From Rheinheimera sp. SA_1 (GTDB lineage: Bacteria; Pseudomonadota; Gammaproteobacteria; Enterobacterales; Alteromonadaceae): a stretch of 64,000 nucleotides of DNA. The position numbers were made by a program, and so were the translations under genes. Below, in pieces: positions 17,966 to 27,774 of this stretch. Location of the stretch: contig NZ_LXWK01000011.1 of assembly GCF_001669775.1 (NCBI RefSeq), forward strand, positions 1,054,001 to 1,118,000, read 5' to 3'. How positions within the stretch are numbered: position 1 is the first letter of the stretch; the number at the start of each line of letters is the position of its first letter. The notes beneath the pieces were generated by a model that was given only the letters and a program-made list of their open reading frames with translations, was not told where the DNA came from and did not search any database.

Positions 17966-18161
17966 ATGCAGCTCCTTAGCGTGGGTAAAGCGGAATTTCA
18001 CGAATTGGTTTTCTTTTCTTTTTAATGTAGAGCAAGAATCGTAGTTACGGATGACATTCGCATGACAGATTTTCATCTGTTGCAAAAAAACCGCAGCATT
18101 CAGATGCAGTTTGTGGCGATTCTTAGTACCATGCAGCCCCTTTTTCGGAGTGGTAAAAAAT

Positions 18162-21074
18162 ATGATGAAATTTGCACTAGGGCAACGTTGGATCAGCGAC
18201 TCTGAGTCTGATTTAGGCTTGGGTACCGTGGTTGGAATTGAAGGCCGCATGCTGACTCTGTTGTTCCCGGCGAGCGGCGAAACGAGGCTTTATGCCATTG
18301 CCGAAGCGCCTCTGACCCGAGTGCAATTTAATCCGGGTGATACCATCAAAAGTGCCGATGAATTCAGCCTGGTTGTTGATACCATTGAAGAAAAAAATCA
18401 GACCCTGATTTACCACGGCCATAAAACAGACAACGGCGAAGCAGTCAGTCTGCGCGAAACTTTCCTTGATCATTTTATTAGCTTTAACCAGCCACAAGAC
18501 CGGTTGTTCGCCGGGCAAATCGACCGTTTTGAATGGTTTACCTTGCGCTACCACAGCTGGCAGCATATCCATCAGCAGCAGCAAAACCCGATGCGCGGTC
18601 TGGGCGGTGGACGGGTTAGCTTAATTCCGCATCAACTTTATATCGCCGATGAAGTATCAAAACGGCATGCGCCACGTGTTTTACTGTCGGATGAAGTGGG
18701 TTTAGGTAAAACCATCGAAGCTGGTCTGATTATTCACCAACAGCTGATTGCCGGTTTAGCGCAGCGCGTGCTGGTGGTGGTGCCAGAGTCGCTGATGCAC
18801 CAGTGGCTGGTCGAAATGCTGCGTCGGTTTAACCTGAAGTTTGCCATTTTTGATGAAGAACGCTGCACCGAAGCCAAAGGCGATGGTGGCAATCCATTTG
18901 AATCTGAACAGCTTGTGCTGACCACGCTGGAATTTTTCAGCCGCAAAAAAAGCTGGCACGAAGCGGCCACCGAAGCGCACTGGGATTTGTTGGTGGTGGA
19001 CGAAGCGCACCATTTACAGTGGAGTCAGGACAACCCAAGTACCGAGTATCAGCGTATAGAAGCACTGGCTCAGGATACACCAGGCGTTATTTTATTAACC
19101 GCCACTCCGGATCAGCTGGGCCACGAAAGTCATTTCGCCCGCTTGCGGTTATTAGACCCTGCCCGTTTTTACGATTATCAAACCTTTTTGGGCGAAGAGC
19201 TGCATTACAAAGCCATTGCTGAACTCGCCAAAGAAGTGCTGGACGCGCCTGCTATTTCAGCAGCGACTGCAGCAACCTTGCAGCAAAAAATTGCTGAAAC
19301 GGATTTGTCTGCTGAGCTGAAGTTATTGCAACAGAGTGAGCCGAGCGCAGAGCGTCAGGCTGCCGAGCAGTCCGTACTCAGTCAGTTATTGGATCGCCAC
19401 GGTACCGGCCGCATTTTGTTCCGCAACAGCCGCGCCGCGATTGCCGGTTTTCCAAAACGGCAGCCGCATTTATTACCGCTGGAAATGCCGGAGCAATACC
19501 AAAACGCCATTAAAGTGCAGCAGGCCTTTAATGCCAGTCAAACTGACGCCCAAAAAGCCCGGGCACAGTTATTCCCGGAGCGGATTTTCCAGGAATTTGA
19601 AGGCAATAAAAGTAGCTGGTGGCAGTTTGATCCCAGAGTTGAACTGATCATTGATCGGATCAAAGCCAATAAATACAAAAAGTTCCTAATCATTTGCGCC
19701 CATGCTGATACTGCCATTGCGCTGGAAGAAGCGCTGCGGGTGAAAGAAGGCATTCGGGCTGCGGTATTCCATGAAGGTATGAGTATCGTCGAGCGCGACA
19801 AAGCCGCCGCTTATTTTGCTCAGGACGACAACGCCGCACAGGCGCTGATTTGTTCGGAAATCGGCAGCGAAGGTCGTAATTTCCAGTTTGCGCATCAGCT
19901 GGTATTGTTCGATTTACCGCTGAATCCGGATTTACTTGAGCAACGCATCGGCCGCCTGGATCGGATTGGGCAGCAGCACGATATTCAAATCTACCTGCCA
20001 TTCTTCAAGAATCACCCACAAGAAATTCTGGTGCAGTGGTATCACGAAGGTCTGCAGGCGTTGCAATTCACCAGTCAGACCGGCCGCGCTGTGTTTGAAG
20101 AACTGCAGCATCAGTTGCTGGCACAGCTTGCGGCGAATCAGCCAGATGCCGATGCTGTGGCAAAACTGCTGCACGATACTCAGGCGCTGAATTTGCAGCT
20201 GAAAACTAAGCTGGAGCAAGGCCGCGATAAACTGCTGGAAATTAACTCTGCCGGCCGGGGTTATGCTGCCTCTATCGCCGGGCAAATTGCCGCCCAGGAC
20301 GACGACACCGTGCTGCCGCTGTACATGATTAAAGCCTGGGATATTCTGGGGATTAATCAGGACGATCGCAGCGACACCAGCATCATCCTGACGCCATCAG
20401 AACAAACACAGGGTCATTATCCTGGCCTCGATGAAGACGGTGTTACCGTCACATTTGACCGCCAAACCGCGCTGGCGCAGGAAGATATCCAGTTTTTAAG
20501 CTGGGATCACCCAATGGTCCAAGGCACGCTGGATATTGTGACTAACGACAGCATGGGCAACAGCTCAGCCGCGGTGATGTTCAACAAACAACTACCGGTC
20601 GGTACTTTTTTTGTCGAATTTATTTATGTGGCCGAAGCCAGTGCGCCGGCTGAGTTGCAGTTAGGCCGTTATCTGCCACCAACGCCAATCCGGTTATTGC
20701 TGGAAAAAACCGGCAAAAACCTGGCACCAAATGTACCATTTGACAACTTTAACCGGCAGCTAAAACCGGTTGGCCGTCAGACAGCCAGCAAATTAGTTGG
20801 AGCGTTGCAAACCACTATCCACCCGTTGATTGCTAAAGCCGAAGCTTATGCCTCAACACAGCTAGCGCAAATTCAGCAAGACGCCCAGCAGAAAATGCAG
20901 CTGGCATTAACGGCACAAATCAGTCGCCTGCAGGCCTTGTCTAAAATTAACCCGTCAGTGCGACCGGAAGAAATCGCTCATTTGCAGTCAATGCAAACGC
21001 AACTGACGGATTACATCAGCAAAGCCCGACTGAAATTTGATGCAATTCGGGTGATTGTGGCCAGCAATGAGTAG
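18162..21074 (+). CDS. rapA: RNA polymerase-associated ATPase RapA
   Basis: 970 residues from the first of two consecutive ATGs (18162 and 18165); the second gives 969, nearly the length of E. coli RapA (968), whose start MPFTLGQRWISD matches MKFALGQRWISD. The N-terminal Tudor-like region is followed by an SNF2 ATPase with Walker A DEVGLGKTIEAGL, VVDEAHHLQW, and helicase motif VI in LLEQRIGRLDRIGQ. RapA binds core RNA polymerase and promotes recycling by remodelling stalled post-termination complexes. rluA follows after 67 bases, the same neighbour as in E. coli. Confidence 0.97.
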   Translation: MMKFALGQRWISDSESDLGLGTVVGIEGRMLTLLFPASGETRLYAIAEAPLTRVQFNPGDTIKSADEFSLVVDTIEEKNQTLIYHGHKTDNGEAVSLRETFLDHFISFNQPQDRLFAGQIDRFEWFTLRYHSWQHIHQQQQNPMRGLGGGRVSLIPHQLYIADEVSKRHAPRVLLSDEVGLGKTIEAGLIIHQQLIAGLAQRVLVVVPESLMHQWLVEMLRRFNLKFAIFDEERCTEAKGDGGNPFESEQLVLTTLEFFSRKKSWHEAATEAHWDLLVVDEAHHLQWSQDNPSTEYQRIEALAQDTPGVILLTATPDQLGHESHFARLRLLDPARFYDYQTFLGEELHYKAIAELAKEVLDAPAISAATAATLQQKIAETDLSAELKLLQQSEPSAERQAAEQSVLSQLLDRHGTGRILFRNSRAAIAGFPKRQPHLLPLEMPEQYQNAIKVQQAFNASQTDAQKARAQLFPERIFQEFEGNKSSWWQFDPRVELIIDRIKANKYKKFLIICAHADTAIALEEALRVKEGIRAAVFHEGMSIVERDKAAAYFAQDDNAAQALICSEIGSEGRNFQFAHQLVLFDLPLNPDLLEQRIGRLDRIGQQHDIQIYLPFFKNHPQEILVQWYHEGLQALQFTSQTGRAVFEELQHQLLAQLAANQPDADAVAKLLHDTQALNLQLKTKLEQGRDKLLEINSAGRGYAASIAGQIAAQDDDTVLPLYMIKAWDILGINQDDRSDTSIILTPSEQTQGHYPGLDEDGVTVTFDRQTALAQEDIQFLSWDHPMVQGTLDIVTNDSMGNSSAAVMFNKQLPVGTFFVEFIYVAEASAPAELQLGRYLPPTPIRLLLEKTGKNLAPNVPFDNFNRQLKPVGRQTASKLVGALQTTIHPLIAKAEAYASTQLAQIQQDAQQKMQLALTAQISRLQALSKINPSVRPEEIAHLQSMQTQLTDYISKARLKFDAIRVIVASNE

Positions 21075-21141
21075 GAAAAATGATGATTAAAGGTCATCAC
21101 GACTTGGATTATCGCTCCGCTTTGCGGCCTGTGGGATTTCG

Positions 21142-21795
21142 ATGCTGATCCACTATGAACCGCCGCTGTGGCCGTACCTGGAGATTGTCTATCAGGACAA
21201 CGATTTGCTGGTGCTGAATAAGCCCAGCGGCTTGCTGACGGTCCCTGGCAAAGCGCCAGAACATCAGGATTGTCTGGAGCGCCGGGTGCAACGGGTGTTC
21301 CCGACTGCGCGCATTGTGCATCGGCTGGATATGGCCACTTCCGGTCTGGTAGTGATGGCGCTGAGCCTTGACAGCCAGCGGCAACTCAACCGGCAATTCG
21401 AACTGCGTCAAACCGCCAAACACTATATTGCCAGGCTGGAAGGCGTGGTCAGTGCACGTCGCGGCAGTGTCGAACTACCGCTGATCTGCGACTGGCCGAA
21501 TCGGCCAAAACAAATGGTTTGTTTTAGCCGTGGCAAAAAAGCGTTGACTCACTTTGAGGTGCTGGCAACGGATGCAACAAGTAGCCGAGTGCGATTAACG
21601 CCAGTCACCGGACGCTCGCACCAGCTCAGGGTGCATATGCAGTGGCTGGGGCATCCAATCCTTGGTGACAAATTTTATGCGTCAACCGATGGGCTCGCCG
21701 CAGCGGATCGTTTGCAACTACATGCAGAGTTTTTAGCACTTCGACATCCGACCGATGAACGGTGGCTTGAGTTTTCGGCACCAAGTCCATTTTAG
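21142..21795 (+). CDS. rluA: Dual-specificity 23S rRNA/tRNA pseudouridine synthase RluA
   Basis: 217 residues, close to E. coli RluA (219), with very similar sequence (LVLNKPSGLLTVPGK, PLICDWPNRPKQ, GRSHQLRVHMQWLGHPILGD). The catalytic Asp is in HRLDMATSGLVVMAL. RluA modifies U746 of 23S rRNA and U32 of several tRNAs. It is downstream of rapA as in enterics and could share its transcript. A 127-bp palindromic repeat begins 4 bases after the stop codon and could act as its 3' end structure. Confidence 0.95.
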   Translation: MLIHYEPPLWPYLEIVYQDNDLLVLNKPSGLLTVPGKAPEHQDCLERRVQRVFPTARIVHRLDMATSGLVVMALSLDSQRQLNRQFELRQTAKHYIARLEGVVSARRGSVELPLICDWPNRPKQMVCFSRGKKALTHFEVLATDATSSRVRLTPVTGRSHQLRVHMQWLGHPILGDKFYASTDGLAAADRLQLHAEFLALRHPTDERWLEFSAPSPF

Positions 21796-21799
21796 TGCT

Positions 21800-21926
21800 T
21801 ATACCCAAAATCATTGAAGATTCGGGTAGGCGACGAGAGCGCGAAGCCTCAGGAACATAGCTGTCTATGTGACTGGGGTGAGAGAGCGAAGACAACAACC
21901 CCGAATCTTCAAGGATGACGGGTATA
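21800..21926. repeat. 127-bp palindromic repeat element (long hairpin)
   Basis: The ends form a near-perfect inverted repeat: TATACCC and TTGAAGATTCGGG at the left are mirrored by CCCGAATCTTCAA and GGGTATA at the right. A central stem (ACATAG-CTGT-CTATGT) is also present, so the whole element can fold into one long hairpin. It sits between rluA and the ompA-like gene, beginning 4 bases after the rluA stop. Similar TATACCC-ended palindromes occur dispersed in marine gammaproteobacteria as far as I recall. It encodes no protein and is probably a non-autonomous dispersed repeat. Confidence 0.75.
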
Positions 21927-22085
21927 TACGAATCAATTAACCTTTGATTCAGTTATAACTGGTAAGATAGCGCCGCTCGCGCATAAAACATTCAGAAAAT
22001 CTGAATTAAATTTAAGCAATGTTTGTTTAATATTGACGAATCAAATAAAATTAGCGAGTTGGAAAAACCCCTAAAGGAGAGATGG

Positions 22086-23153
22086 ATGAAACTTAATACT
22101 AGCGCACTGGCCGTTTTGGCTGCTTTACCCCTGATGTCGTTTGTTGCTTCTGCTGCCCCAACTGCAGAAGATTTACAAGATCGGGTTTTTGGTTCTGTTT
22201 TCTACGAAGTGTATAGCCCTGATAGTGACAAAGCACGTTCTACCGAATGGCAAAACGTCGACAACGGCAATGGCCGTGGTCTGAACATCGGTTACCGTAT
22301 CAGCAAAGATTGGGCAATCCGTGCCGAGTTCGCTCGTCAGGATCTGGACAAAGCTACTGTAGGTTATGATGTTAAAGGCAATCGTGCTGGTATCGACCTG
22401 ATGTACCACATTGACAGCCTGCCAGTTTACGTTTTAGGCGGTGTGAAAAACTTCACAACTGGCCGTTCAGCATCAGCTGCAAACGTAGGTATCGGCGCAA
22501 ACTTCTTTGTTTTAGATAACTTAGCTATTTTTGCTGAAGCGAACCGTTACCAGGGTATCAGCCAGTCATTTGCTGATACTGGCCTGAAAGTTGGTTTAAG
22601 CTATGTATTTGGTTCAGCACCACAAGCTGCTCCAACACCAGCACCACAGCCAGAACCAGCTCCTGCGCCAGCACCAGTGATTGGTGATGCGGATCAGGAT
22701 GGTGTGACTGATGATAAAGATCAGTGTGCAAACACGCCGATCACTGACAAAGTTGACACTGTTGGTTGTTCAATTTTCACTGAAACTTCAGTGCGGATTG
22801 ATTTAAACGCTCAGTTTGACAACGACTCTTCAGTTGTGAAACCTGAATATCATGCTGACATCGAAAAACTGGCAAACTTCTTAAAACGTTTCCCAAATAC
22901 TGATGTTGAAATTGCCGGTCACGCTTCAAATGTTGGCAAACCAGCCTACAATATGGCGCTGTCACAACGTCGTTCTGACGCCGTTGCTGATGTATTAGTG
23001 ACTCAATACGGTATCGACCGCTCACGCGTAAAAGCTGTCGGTTACGGTGTAACTAAACCACGCGCTGCCGGCAACACTGCTGCTGCACACGCGGTTAACC
23101 GTCGTATCGAAGGCCATGTAACTGCGTCAGTAAAAGAAGCAGTTACCCGCTAA
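22086..23153 (+). CDS. OmpA-family outer-membrane porin/peptidoglycan anchor
   Basis: 355 residues from the ATG at 22086 (AAAGGAG 8 bases upstream). A signal peptide ends ASA-A. An eight-stranded-barrel-like domain (about 25-185) leads to a Pro/Ala linker (APQPEPAPAPAP), a thrombospondin type-3-like calcium motif (DADQDGVTDDKDQC) and a C-terminal OmpA domain (about 240-350). The usual GHTD peptidoglycan-binding motif reads GHASNVG, so the conserved Asp is absent, while the later LSQRRSDAV is normal. Codon choice is smoother than in neighbours, consistent with high expression. A strong terminator follows. The long 5' leader contains ATTCAGAAAATCTGAAT, a small hairpin. Confidence 0.92.
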   Translation: MKLNTSALAVLAALPLMSFVASAAPTAEDLQDRVFGSVFYEVYSPDSDKARSTEWQNVDNGNGRGLNIGYRISKDWAIRAEFARQDLDKATVGYDVKGNRAGIDLMYHIDSLPVYVLGGVKNFTTGRSASAANVGIGANFFVLDNLAIFAEANRYQGISQSFADTGLKVGLSYVFGSAPQAAPTPAPQPEPAPAPAPVIGDADQDGVTDDKDQCANTPITDKVDTVGCSIFTETSVRIDLNAQFDNDSSVVKPEYHADIEKLANFLKRFPNTDVEIAGHASNVGKPAYNMALSQRRSDAVADVLVTQYGIDRSRVKAVGYGVTKPRAAGNTAAAHAVNRRIEGHVTASVKEAVTR

Positions 23154-23197
23154 TATCGAACTTTCTGCATGGCTTTTTTAGCCATTGCTTGATTGCT

Positions 23198-23228
23198 AAA
23201 AGGCTCAACTCAGGTTGAGCCTTTTTTT
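23198..23228 (+). terminator. Intrinsic terminator of the ompA-like gene
   Basis: AAAGGCTCAAC and GTTGAGCCTTT form an 11-bp stem with a short loop, followed by a run of seven T. It lies 45 bases after the ompA-like stop codon. Confidence 0.92.
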
Positions 23229-23288
23229 ATCCTGGTGATAACTTTAAGTTTCCGGCTTGCTCGCCGATACTTTGTTTAATCTATCCTC

Positions 23289-24095
23289 ATGACAGTATTC
23301 CTGATGATCACTTTTAAGATTCGTTCTGCTACCCGCGGATTACTGTTGTTGCTACTCCTCTCCCCAGCCGTTGATGCCAATAATGCCGAACTCAGTAGCG
23401 AAAGTTTCACCACTTCCGATCTACAAAATCAAATAGACCCTATTGAAATCAAACCACTTCAGGCTGGAGAACTGTCATTTACCGTGCTGGAAAAACCAGC
23501 GATGACTGCTTTTACCAAAGGCACCGTGATCCTGGTGCCCGATTGGTCACAACATGCTGCAAGCCCGAGAATGATCAATGTACTTCGCCAGCAACTGGTC
23601 GATTACGGCTGGAATACCATCGCGATGATGGTGCCCGAGCAGCTTACTGAAACGACCGCCGAGACCCTGTTAACCTATCAGACGGCGCTGTTAACACGGC
23701 TACAAGCAGTGATGAAAAGCGCTGAAAACAATACCGGCAGTATTATTGTGGTGGCGCAAGGCAGTAGCGGCGCTTTGATTAATCAACTGTATCAGACCGG
23801 GCAGCTGACAGCGCCGGAGGGATTGATTCTGCTTAGCGCCTATTTGCCGGATAAAGCACTGAATCAGGCTGTGTCGCTGGCACTGGCCAAGCATAAAGTT
23901 CCTACCTTAGATATCCAGCAACAACAGGATAATTCGTTTGTGATGGCCAGTAGTCAGTTGCGGCTGCAACTGGTGCGAAAACACATCAAAGAAATCTACC
24001 GGCAACGGCTGCTACCGGGTTCAATTGACCAACCGCAAAATCAGCAATGGGTGTTTAACGAAGTGTATGGCTGGCTGAGTTATCTGGGATTTTAA
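23289..24095 (+). CDS. DUF3530-family exported alpha/beta-hydrolase-like protein
   Basis: 268 residues from the ATG at 23289; another ATG at 23304 would give 263 and still leave the signal peptide (ending VDA-N). The sequence shows the DUF3530 pattern: GTVILVPDWSQHAASP near residue 80, and VVAQGSSGALI (a GxSxG-like elbow) near 155. A hydrolase function is suggested but no substrate is known. It stands alone between the ompA-like terminator and the convergent chemoreceptor gene. Confidence 0.75.
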   Translation: MTVFLMITFKIRSATRGLLLLLLLSPAVDANNAELSSESFTTSDLQNQIDPIEIKPLQAGELSFTVLEKPAMTAFTKGTVILVPDWSQHAASPRMINVLRQQLVDYGWNTIAMMVPEQLTETTAETLLTYQTALLTRLQAVMKSAENNTGSIIVVAQGSSGALINQLYQTGQLTAPEGLILLSAYLPDKALNQAVSLALAKHKVPTLDIQQQQDNSFVMASSQLRLQLVRKHIKEIYRQRLLPGSIDQPQNQQWVFNEVYGWLSYLGF

Positions 24096-24139
24096 CCCAA
24101 CCGCCTATATCGCTTGCCTCTGGTCTTAAAGCCAAAACA

Positions 24140-25699
24140 CTATTTTTTAAATCTTTCAACCAACTGATACAGTGATTCGGCATTTTGCTCCAAATCACTG
24201 CTGACTGACGCTGCCTGCTCACTTTGTTGGTAACTTTCACCGGCTAAATCGGCAATCCGGCTGACCTGTCGATTAATATCCTCCGACACGTGAGCCTGCT
24301 CTTCAACTGCCACTGCAATTTGATGCCCCATTTTGGCGATAATGTTGACTGCATCCATGATGCCTTGCAACATGGTTTCTGTTTCGATCACTTTTGCAAC
24401 ACCAAGCTCAGTTGCTTTCATCCCGTCATTTGCTGCCGAAACCGCTGAGCTGGCACCGAGTTGTAAGTTTTTGATAATCAACTGAATTTGCTTGGTTGAC
24501 TCTTGGGTCCGTTTTGCTAAATGCCGGACCTCATCAGCCACCACTGCAAAACCTCGCCCCTGTTCGCCCGCTCTTGCCGCTTCAATGGCTGCATTCAGTG
24601 CCAATAAGTTTGTTTGCTCAGCGATTTGCTGAATAATGTCGGCAGCCTGAGTAATACTGGACGTTTGCGTTGCTAAATCGCTCACTGCGGTTGAAATTGC
24701 CTGTACCGCCCTTGCCAGCGCCTGAATAGCATCCTTCGTTTGTAGTGCCACCTGCTGGCCCTGACTGGTTAGCTCGTTCGCATTCACCGCCTGGTTGGAG
24801 GTAAGTTGCACGTTCTGCGCAACTTCAGCAATGGTATGGGTCATTTCATTCATTGCTGTGGCGGTCTGATCGGTCTCGTTTTGTTGTGAAGCAATAGATG
24901 TCAGCGTCGCTTTACTCAAATTGTGCGCTCGCGCTGATTCTTTTGATGCCAGTAAAGCCGCATCTTCCAATCGGGTTAATACCGTCCGTAAATGCGCACC
25001 TTCGGTGATAAGCGCAAGCTCAAGTTGCGCCCAGTGGCCACCTTTGCCTGTATAGACCTGACTAGCCACCGGACATAAAAATGGATTACTAAGCTGTGCT
25101 TTAAATTTCTGCTGGGCGCTATGAGTACCCGCACGCTCCAGACTTACCAGACCAAAACTGGCAAATGCGGCAGCAACTCCGGCACCGTATTGACCAAACA
25201 ACATGGCGCCACCCACTGTCACTGCCATTACTGCTGCCACGCCGACGGGCAATTGCCACGAATTTGCAAACACGCCGCTTGCAACAGCTTTACCATCCTT
25301 CATATTCTGATACACCAGTTGTGCGCGATGGACTTGCTCAGCGGTGGGTTTTACCCGTACAGATTCAAATCCAACCACTTTGCCATGCTGTAAAATCGGT
25401 GTGACATAAGCATTCACCCAATAATAATCGCCGTTTTTACAACGATTTTTTACAATGCCCATCCAGCATTGGCCTTTTTTCAGGTAATCCCACATTCCGG
25501 CAAAAACAGGTTCAGGCATATCAGGATGCCGCACCAGATTGTGAGGTTTGCCAATCAGTTCCTCCCGGGTAAAACCGCTGACATCGACAAAAGCATCATT
25601 ACAAAATTGAATATTGCCCTGAACATCGGTAGCTGAAATGAGTCTTTGCTCAGTGGCAAAGGTACGTTCACGGGTGGTAACAGGTAAATTCTGACGCAT
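24140..25699 (-). CDS. Aer-like PAS methyl-accepting chemotaxis protein
   Basis: 519 residues. An N-terminal PAS domain (about 15-115; [49 protein letters not shown]) of the FAD-binding Aer type is followed by a short hydrophobic segment (about 150-195) without a periplasmic loop, and a cytoplasmic signalling domain. The conserved hairpin tip [20 protein letters not shown] is intact. It probably senses redox or oxygen and signals through CheW/CheA elsewhere in the genome. It is monocistronic; the upstream gap to the divergent DMT gene is about 200 bases. Confidence 0.9.
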   Translation of the reverse strand: MRQNLPVTTRERTFATEQRLISATDVQGNIQFCNDAFVDVSGFTREELIGKPHNLVRHPDMPEPVFAGMWDYLKKGQCWMGIVKNRCKNGDYYWVNAYVTPILQHGKVVGFESVRVKPTAEQVHRAQLVYQNMKDGKAVASGVFANSWQLPVGVAAVMAVTVGGAMLFGQYGAGVAAAFASFGLVSLERAGTHSAQQKFKAQLSNPFLCPVASQVYTGKGGHWAQLELALITEGAHLRTVLTRLEDAALLASKESARAHNLSKATLTSIASQQNETDQTATAMNEMTHTIAEVAQNVQLTSNQAVNANELTSQGQQVALQTKDAIQALARAVQAISTAVSDLATQTSSITQAADIIQQIAEQTNLLALNAAIEAARAGEQGRGFAVVADEVRHLAKRTQESTKQIQLIIKNLQLGASSAVSAANDGMKATELGVAKVIETETMLQGIMDAVNIIAKMGHQIAVAVEEQAHVSEDINRQVSRIADLAGESYQQSEQAASVSSDLEQNAESLYQLVERFKK

Positions 25700-25903
25700 G
25701 GCATGGCAATCCTTCGAATAAAAACATCATGTTTAGGTCCTGGAAAGTCTCTATCTTGGAAACTTTTCAAATTAAAGCTAGCTGAGCTGCGACTGATTAC
25801 AAGCGTTGCCGACGCTTTTTTTAACGAGCAGCAAACAGTAAAAATCCGGGGTAAAATCAATGATTTTCAGTAATAATAACGGTTCGTATTGCAGGAGAAT
25901 GAT

Positions 25904-26260
25904 ATGCCTCAGCTAAGCCCTACCCTGACCACCATCTTGTTATTAGTGATGAGCAATATTTTTATGACTTTTGCTTGGTATGGCCACTTAAAGCACCTGA
26001 AAGGTTCTGCTATTTTTGTGGCTATTTTCGTGTCATGGGGCATCGCGTTTTTTGAATACATGCTGATGGTGCCGGCCAATCGCATCGGCGCGACGGTCTT
26101 TTCACTGGCGCAACTGAAAATTCTGCAGGAAGTAATCACGCTGAGCGTGTTTATTCCATTTGCGGTGTTGTATATGAAAGAGCCCTTTAAACTGAATTAC
26201 GTCTATGCCGGAATTTGTTTATTGGGCGCGGTGTATTTTATGTTTTATCACAAAAGCTGA
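25904..26260 (+). CDS. DMT-family (DUF486) small membrane protein
   Basis: 118 residues from the ATG at 25904 (AGGAG 6 bases upstream; a TTG at 25889 is rejected because it lies before this site). Four transmembrane helices fill the protein. The pattern WYGHLKHL, WGIAFFEYMLMVPANRIG and FSLAQLKILQEVITL is typical of DUF486, a half-sized relative of the drug/metabolite transporter superfamily. The substrate is unknown. It converges on djlA with only 10 bases between stops. Confidence 0.88.
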   Translation: MPQLSPTLTTILLLVMSNIFMTFAWYGHLKHLKGSAIFVAIFVSWGIAFFEYMLMVPANRIGATVFSLAQLKILQEVITLSVFIPFAVLYMKEPFKLNYVYAGICLLGAVYFMFYHKS

Positions 26261-26270
26261 TTACTTGATG

Positions 26271-27071
26271 TCAGTCCTGACGATGCTGGCACAGCAGCTC
26301 GTAAGCAGCCTGAATATCCTGGGTTTTGCGTTTGGCCAGTTCCATCATTTCTTTGGGTAAACCTTGTGACATTAGTTTGTCTGGATGATGCTGTGCCATT
26401 TGTTTTTTATAGGCTTTTTTCAGTTCAGCTTTCGAACAATCCGATTTAACACCCAGCAGCTGATAGGCATCCTGTACGGTCGCATTTTTCGGTTTTTGCT
26501 GTGGTGGCCGGTTGGCAAAACGCGCTTCGGCTTCAAATCGTCCCAGCAAATACTGCAACCGGGAGCCTGAAATCGACAGCGCTGCAGCCACTTGCTGCAA
26601 TAAGGTCAATTCAACTGTGCTCAACTTGGCATCAACATAAGCTACGCTGATTTGGATCTCCAAAAACATCTGCAGTAAATCCGGGCGCCAGCGATAACGC
26701 TGTTTTAACTGAGCGAGTTGCTGTTGCAGTGGAAAGTCAGCAGCCTTTCCTTCGCGAAACGCCCGCTGCGCTTCTTGCTGCTGCGCAGCATCAAGCCCCA
26801 GCTGCTGCATAAACGTAGTGGCTTTATCGATGTGTGCGGTTGTAACCACACCATCGGCTTTCGCCAAATGCCCCATCACCGCAAAGGTGCTGTACATAAA
26901 CAGCCCTTCGGCATCGTCTTGGTCGCGTTTTAATGCACCAAAACCACCCGCACCTTCAAACGACGAGCGCAGGCTACGGTCAAACCAATGGCCGATCATC
27001 AACCCAAGAAAAAATCCGGGCCATTTAAACAGCGCCATGCCGAACAAAGCGCAGAGAATTTTACCCCACAT
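26271..27071 (-). CDS. djlA: Membrane-anchored co-chaperone DjlA
   Basis: 266 residues. An N-terminal transmembrane segment (about 5-28, FKWPGFFLGLMIGHW), a central TerB-like helical domain (about 50-180) and a C-terminal J domain with the HPD tripeptide (QHHPDKLMSQG) match DjlA of E. coli. It stimulates DnaK at the inner membrane and affects envelope stress signalling. It overlaps murU by 11 bases and so is the third gene of the amgK-murU-djlA unit. Confidence 0.95.
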   Translation of the reverse strand: MWGKILCALFGMALFKWPGFFLGLMIGHWFDRSLRSSFEGAGGFGALKRDQDDAEGLFMYSTFAVMGHLAKADGVVTTAHIDKATTFMQQLGLDAAQQQEAQRAFREGKAADFPLQQQLAQLKQRYRWRPDLLQMFLEIQISVAYVDAKLSTVELTLLQQVAAALSISGSRLQYLLGRFEAEARFANRPPQQKPKNATVQDAYQLLGVKSDCSKAELKKAYKKQMAQHHPDKLMSQGLPKEMMELAKRKTQDIQAAYELLCQHRQD

Positions 27072-27774
27072 GATCTTTCCTTAACTGCATTTCTTGTTGT
27101 GCTGCAAACGTGGAATCCGCTTGTTGTAAACGCTCCGGGGTACCGATGTCTGCCCAATAACCGGTAAACAACTCACCGCTGACTTGTTGTTGAGCCATCG
27201 CCTGGCGCAAAAACGGCGCCAGTTTTTGGGAGCCTTCTGGCACGTCTTTAAAAAAATCTGGATGATATAACGCAATACCGCTAAAAGTGAATTGCTCACC
27301 ACCGCTCGAGCAAAGCCACGGCGATGTCGGCACAAAAGCAAAATCGCCATTAGGGTGTTGTGACGGATTGGCCACCAGCACCAGATGCGCCAACGCGCCT
27401 TGGGGTAAACCTTTTGCAATCAACGACGCCGGTTGAAATGTACTTAACACGTCGCCGTTAATCACCATAAAGGGCTCAGACCCAAGCATGGGTAGCGCTT
27501 TTTTGATGCCACCGGCAGTTTCGAGCCCGGTTGCACCTTCGGCGGAGTAATGCAGACGTACCCCAAACTGCCGGCCATCGCCGAGCTGCTGCTCAATTAA
27601 ATGGCCAAGCCAGGCATGGTTAATCACAATATCCAACACGCCAGCAGCAGCCAGCGCTTCAATGTGGTGCACAATTAAGGCTTTACCAGCAACGGTTAAC
27701 AAGGGCTTGGGTAAGTGGTCGGTCAGCGGCCGCATGCGCTCGCCGCGACCCGCGGCTAAAATCATTGCCCGCAT
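27061..27774 (-). CDS. murU: N-acetylmuramate alpha-1-phosphate uridylyltransferase MurU
   Basis: 237 residues from the ATG at 27774, inside the end of amgK. The nucleotidyltransferase signature MILAAGRGERMRPLTDHLPKPLL is at the N-terminus, and VINGDVLSTF carries the metal-binding Asp. MurU makes UDP-MurNAc from MurNAc-1-phosphate in the peptidoglycan recycling shortcut that bypasses de novo synthesis and so lowers fosfomycin susceptibility in Pseudomonas. The kinase that supplies its substrate (amgK) lies directly upstream with a 13-base overlap. Confidence 0.93.
   Translation of the reverse strand: MRAMILAAGRGERMRPLTDHLPKPLLTVAGKALIVHHIEALAAAGVLDIVINHAWLGHLIEQQLGDGRQFGVRLHYSAEGATGLETAGGIKKALPMLGSEPFMVINGDVLSTFQPASLIAKGLPQGALAHLVLVANPSQHPNGDFAFVPTSPWLCSSGGEQFTFSGIALYHPDFFKDVPEGSQKLAPFLRQAMAQQQVSGELFTGYWADIGTPERLQQADSTFAAQQEMQLRKDHVG

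Noticed and set aside
17966-18250. N-terminal extension of the PhoH-family protein
   Set aside because: It runs through the divergent rapA promoter region; the ATG at 17965 has a near-ideal ribosome-binding site and the PIN domain begins right after it.
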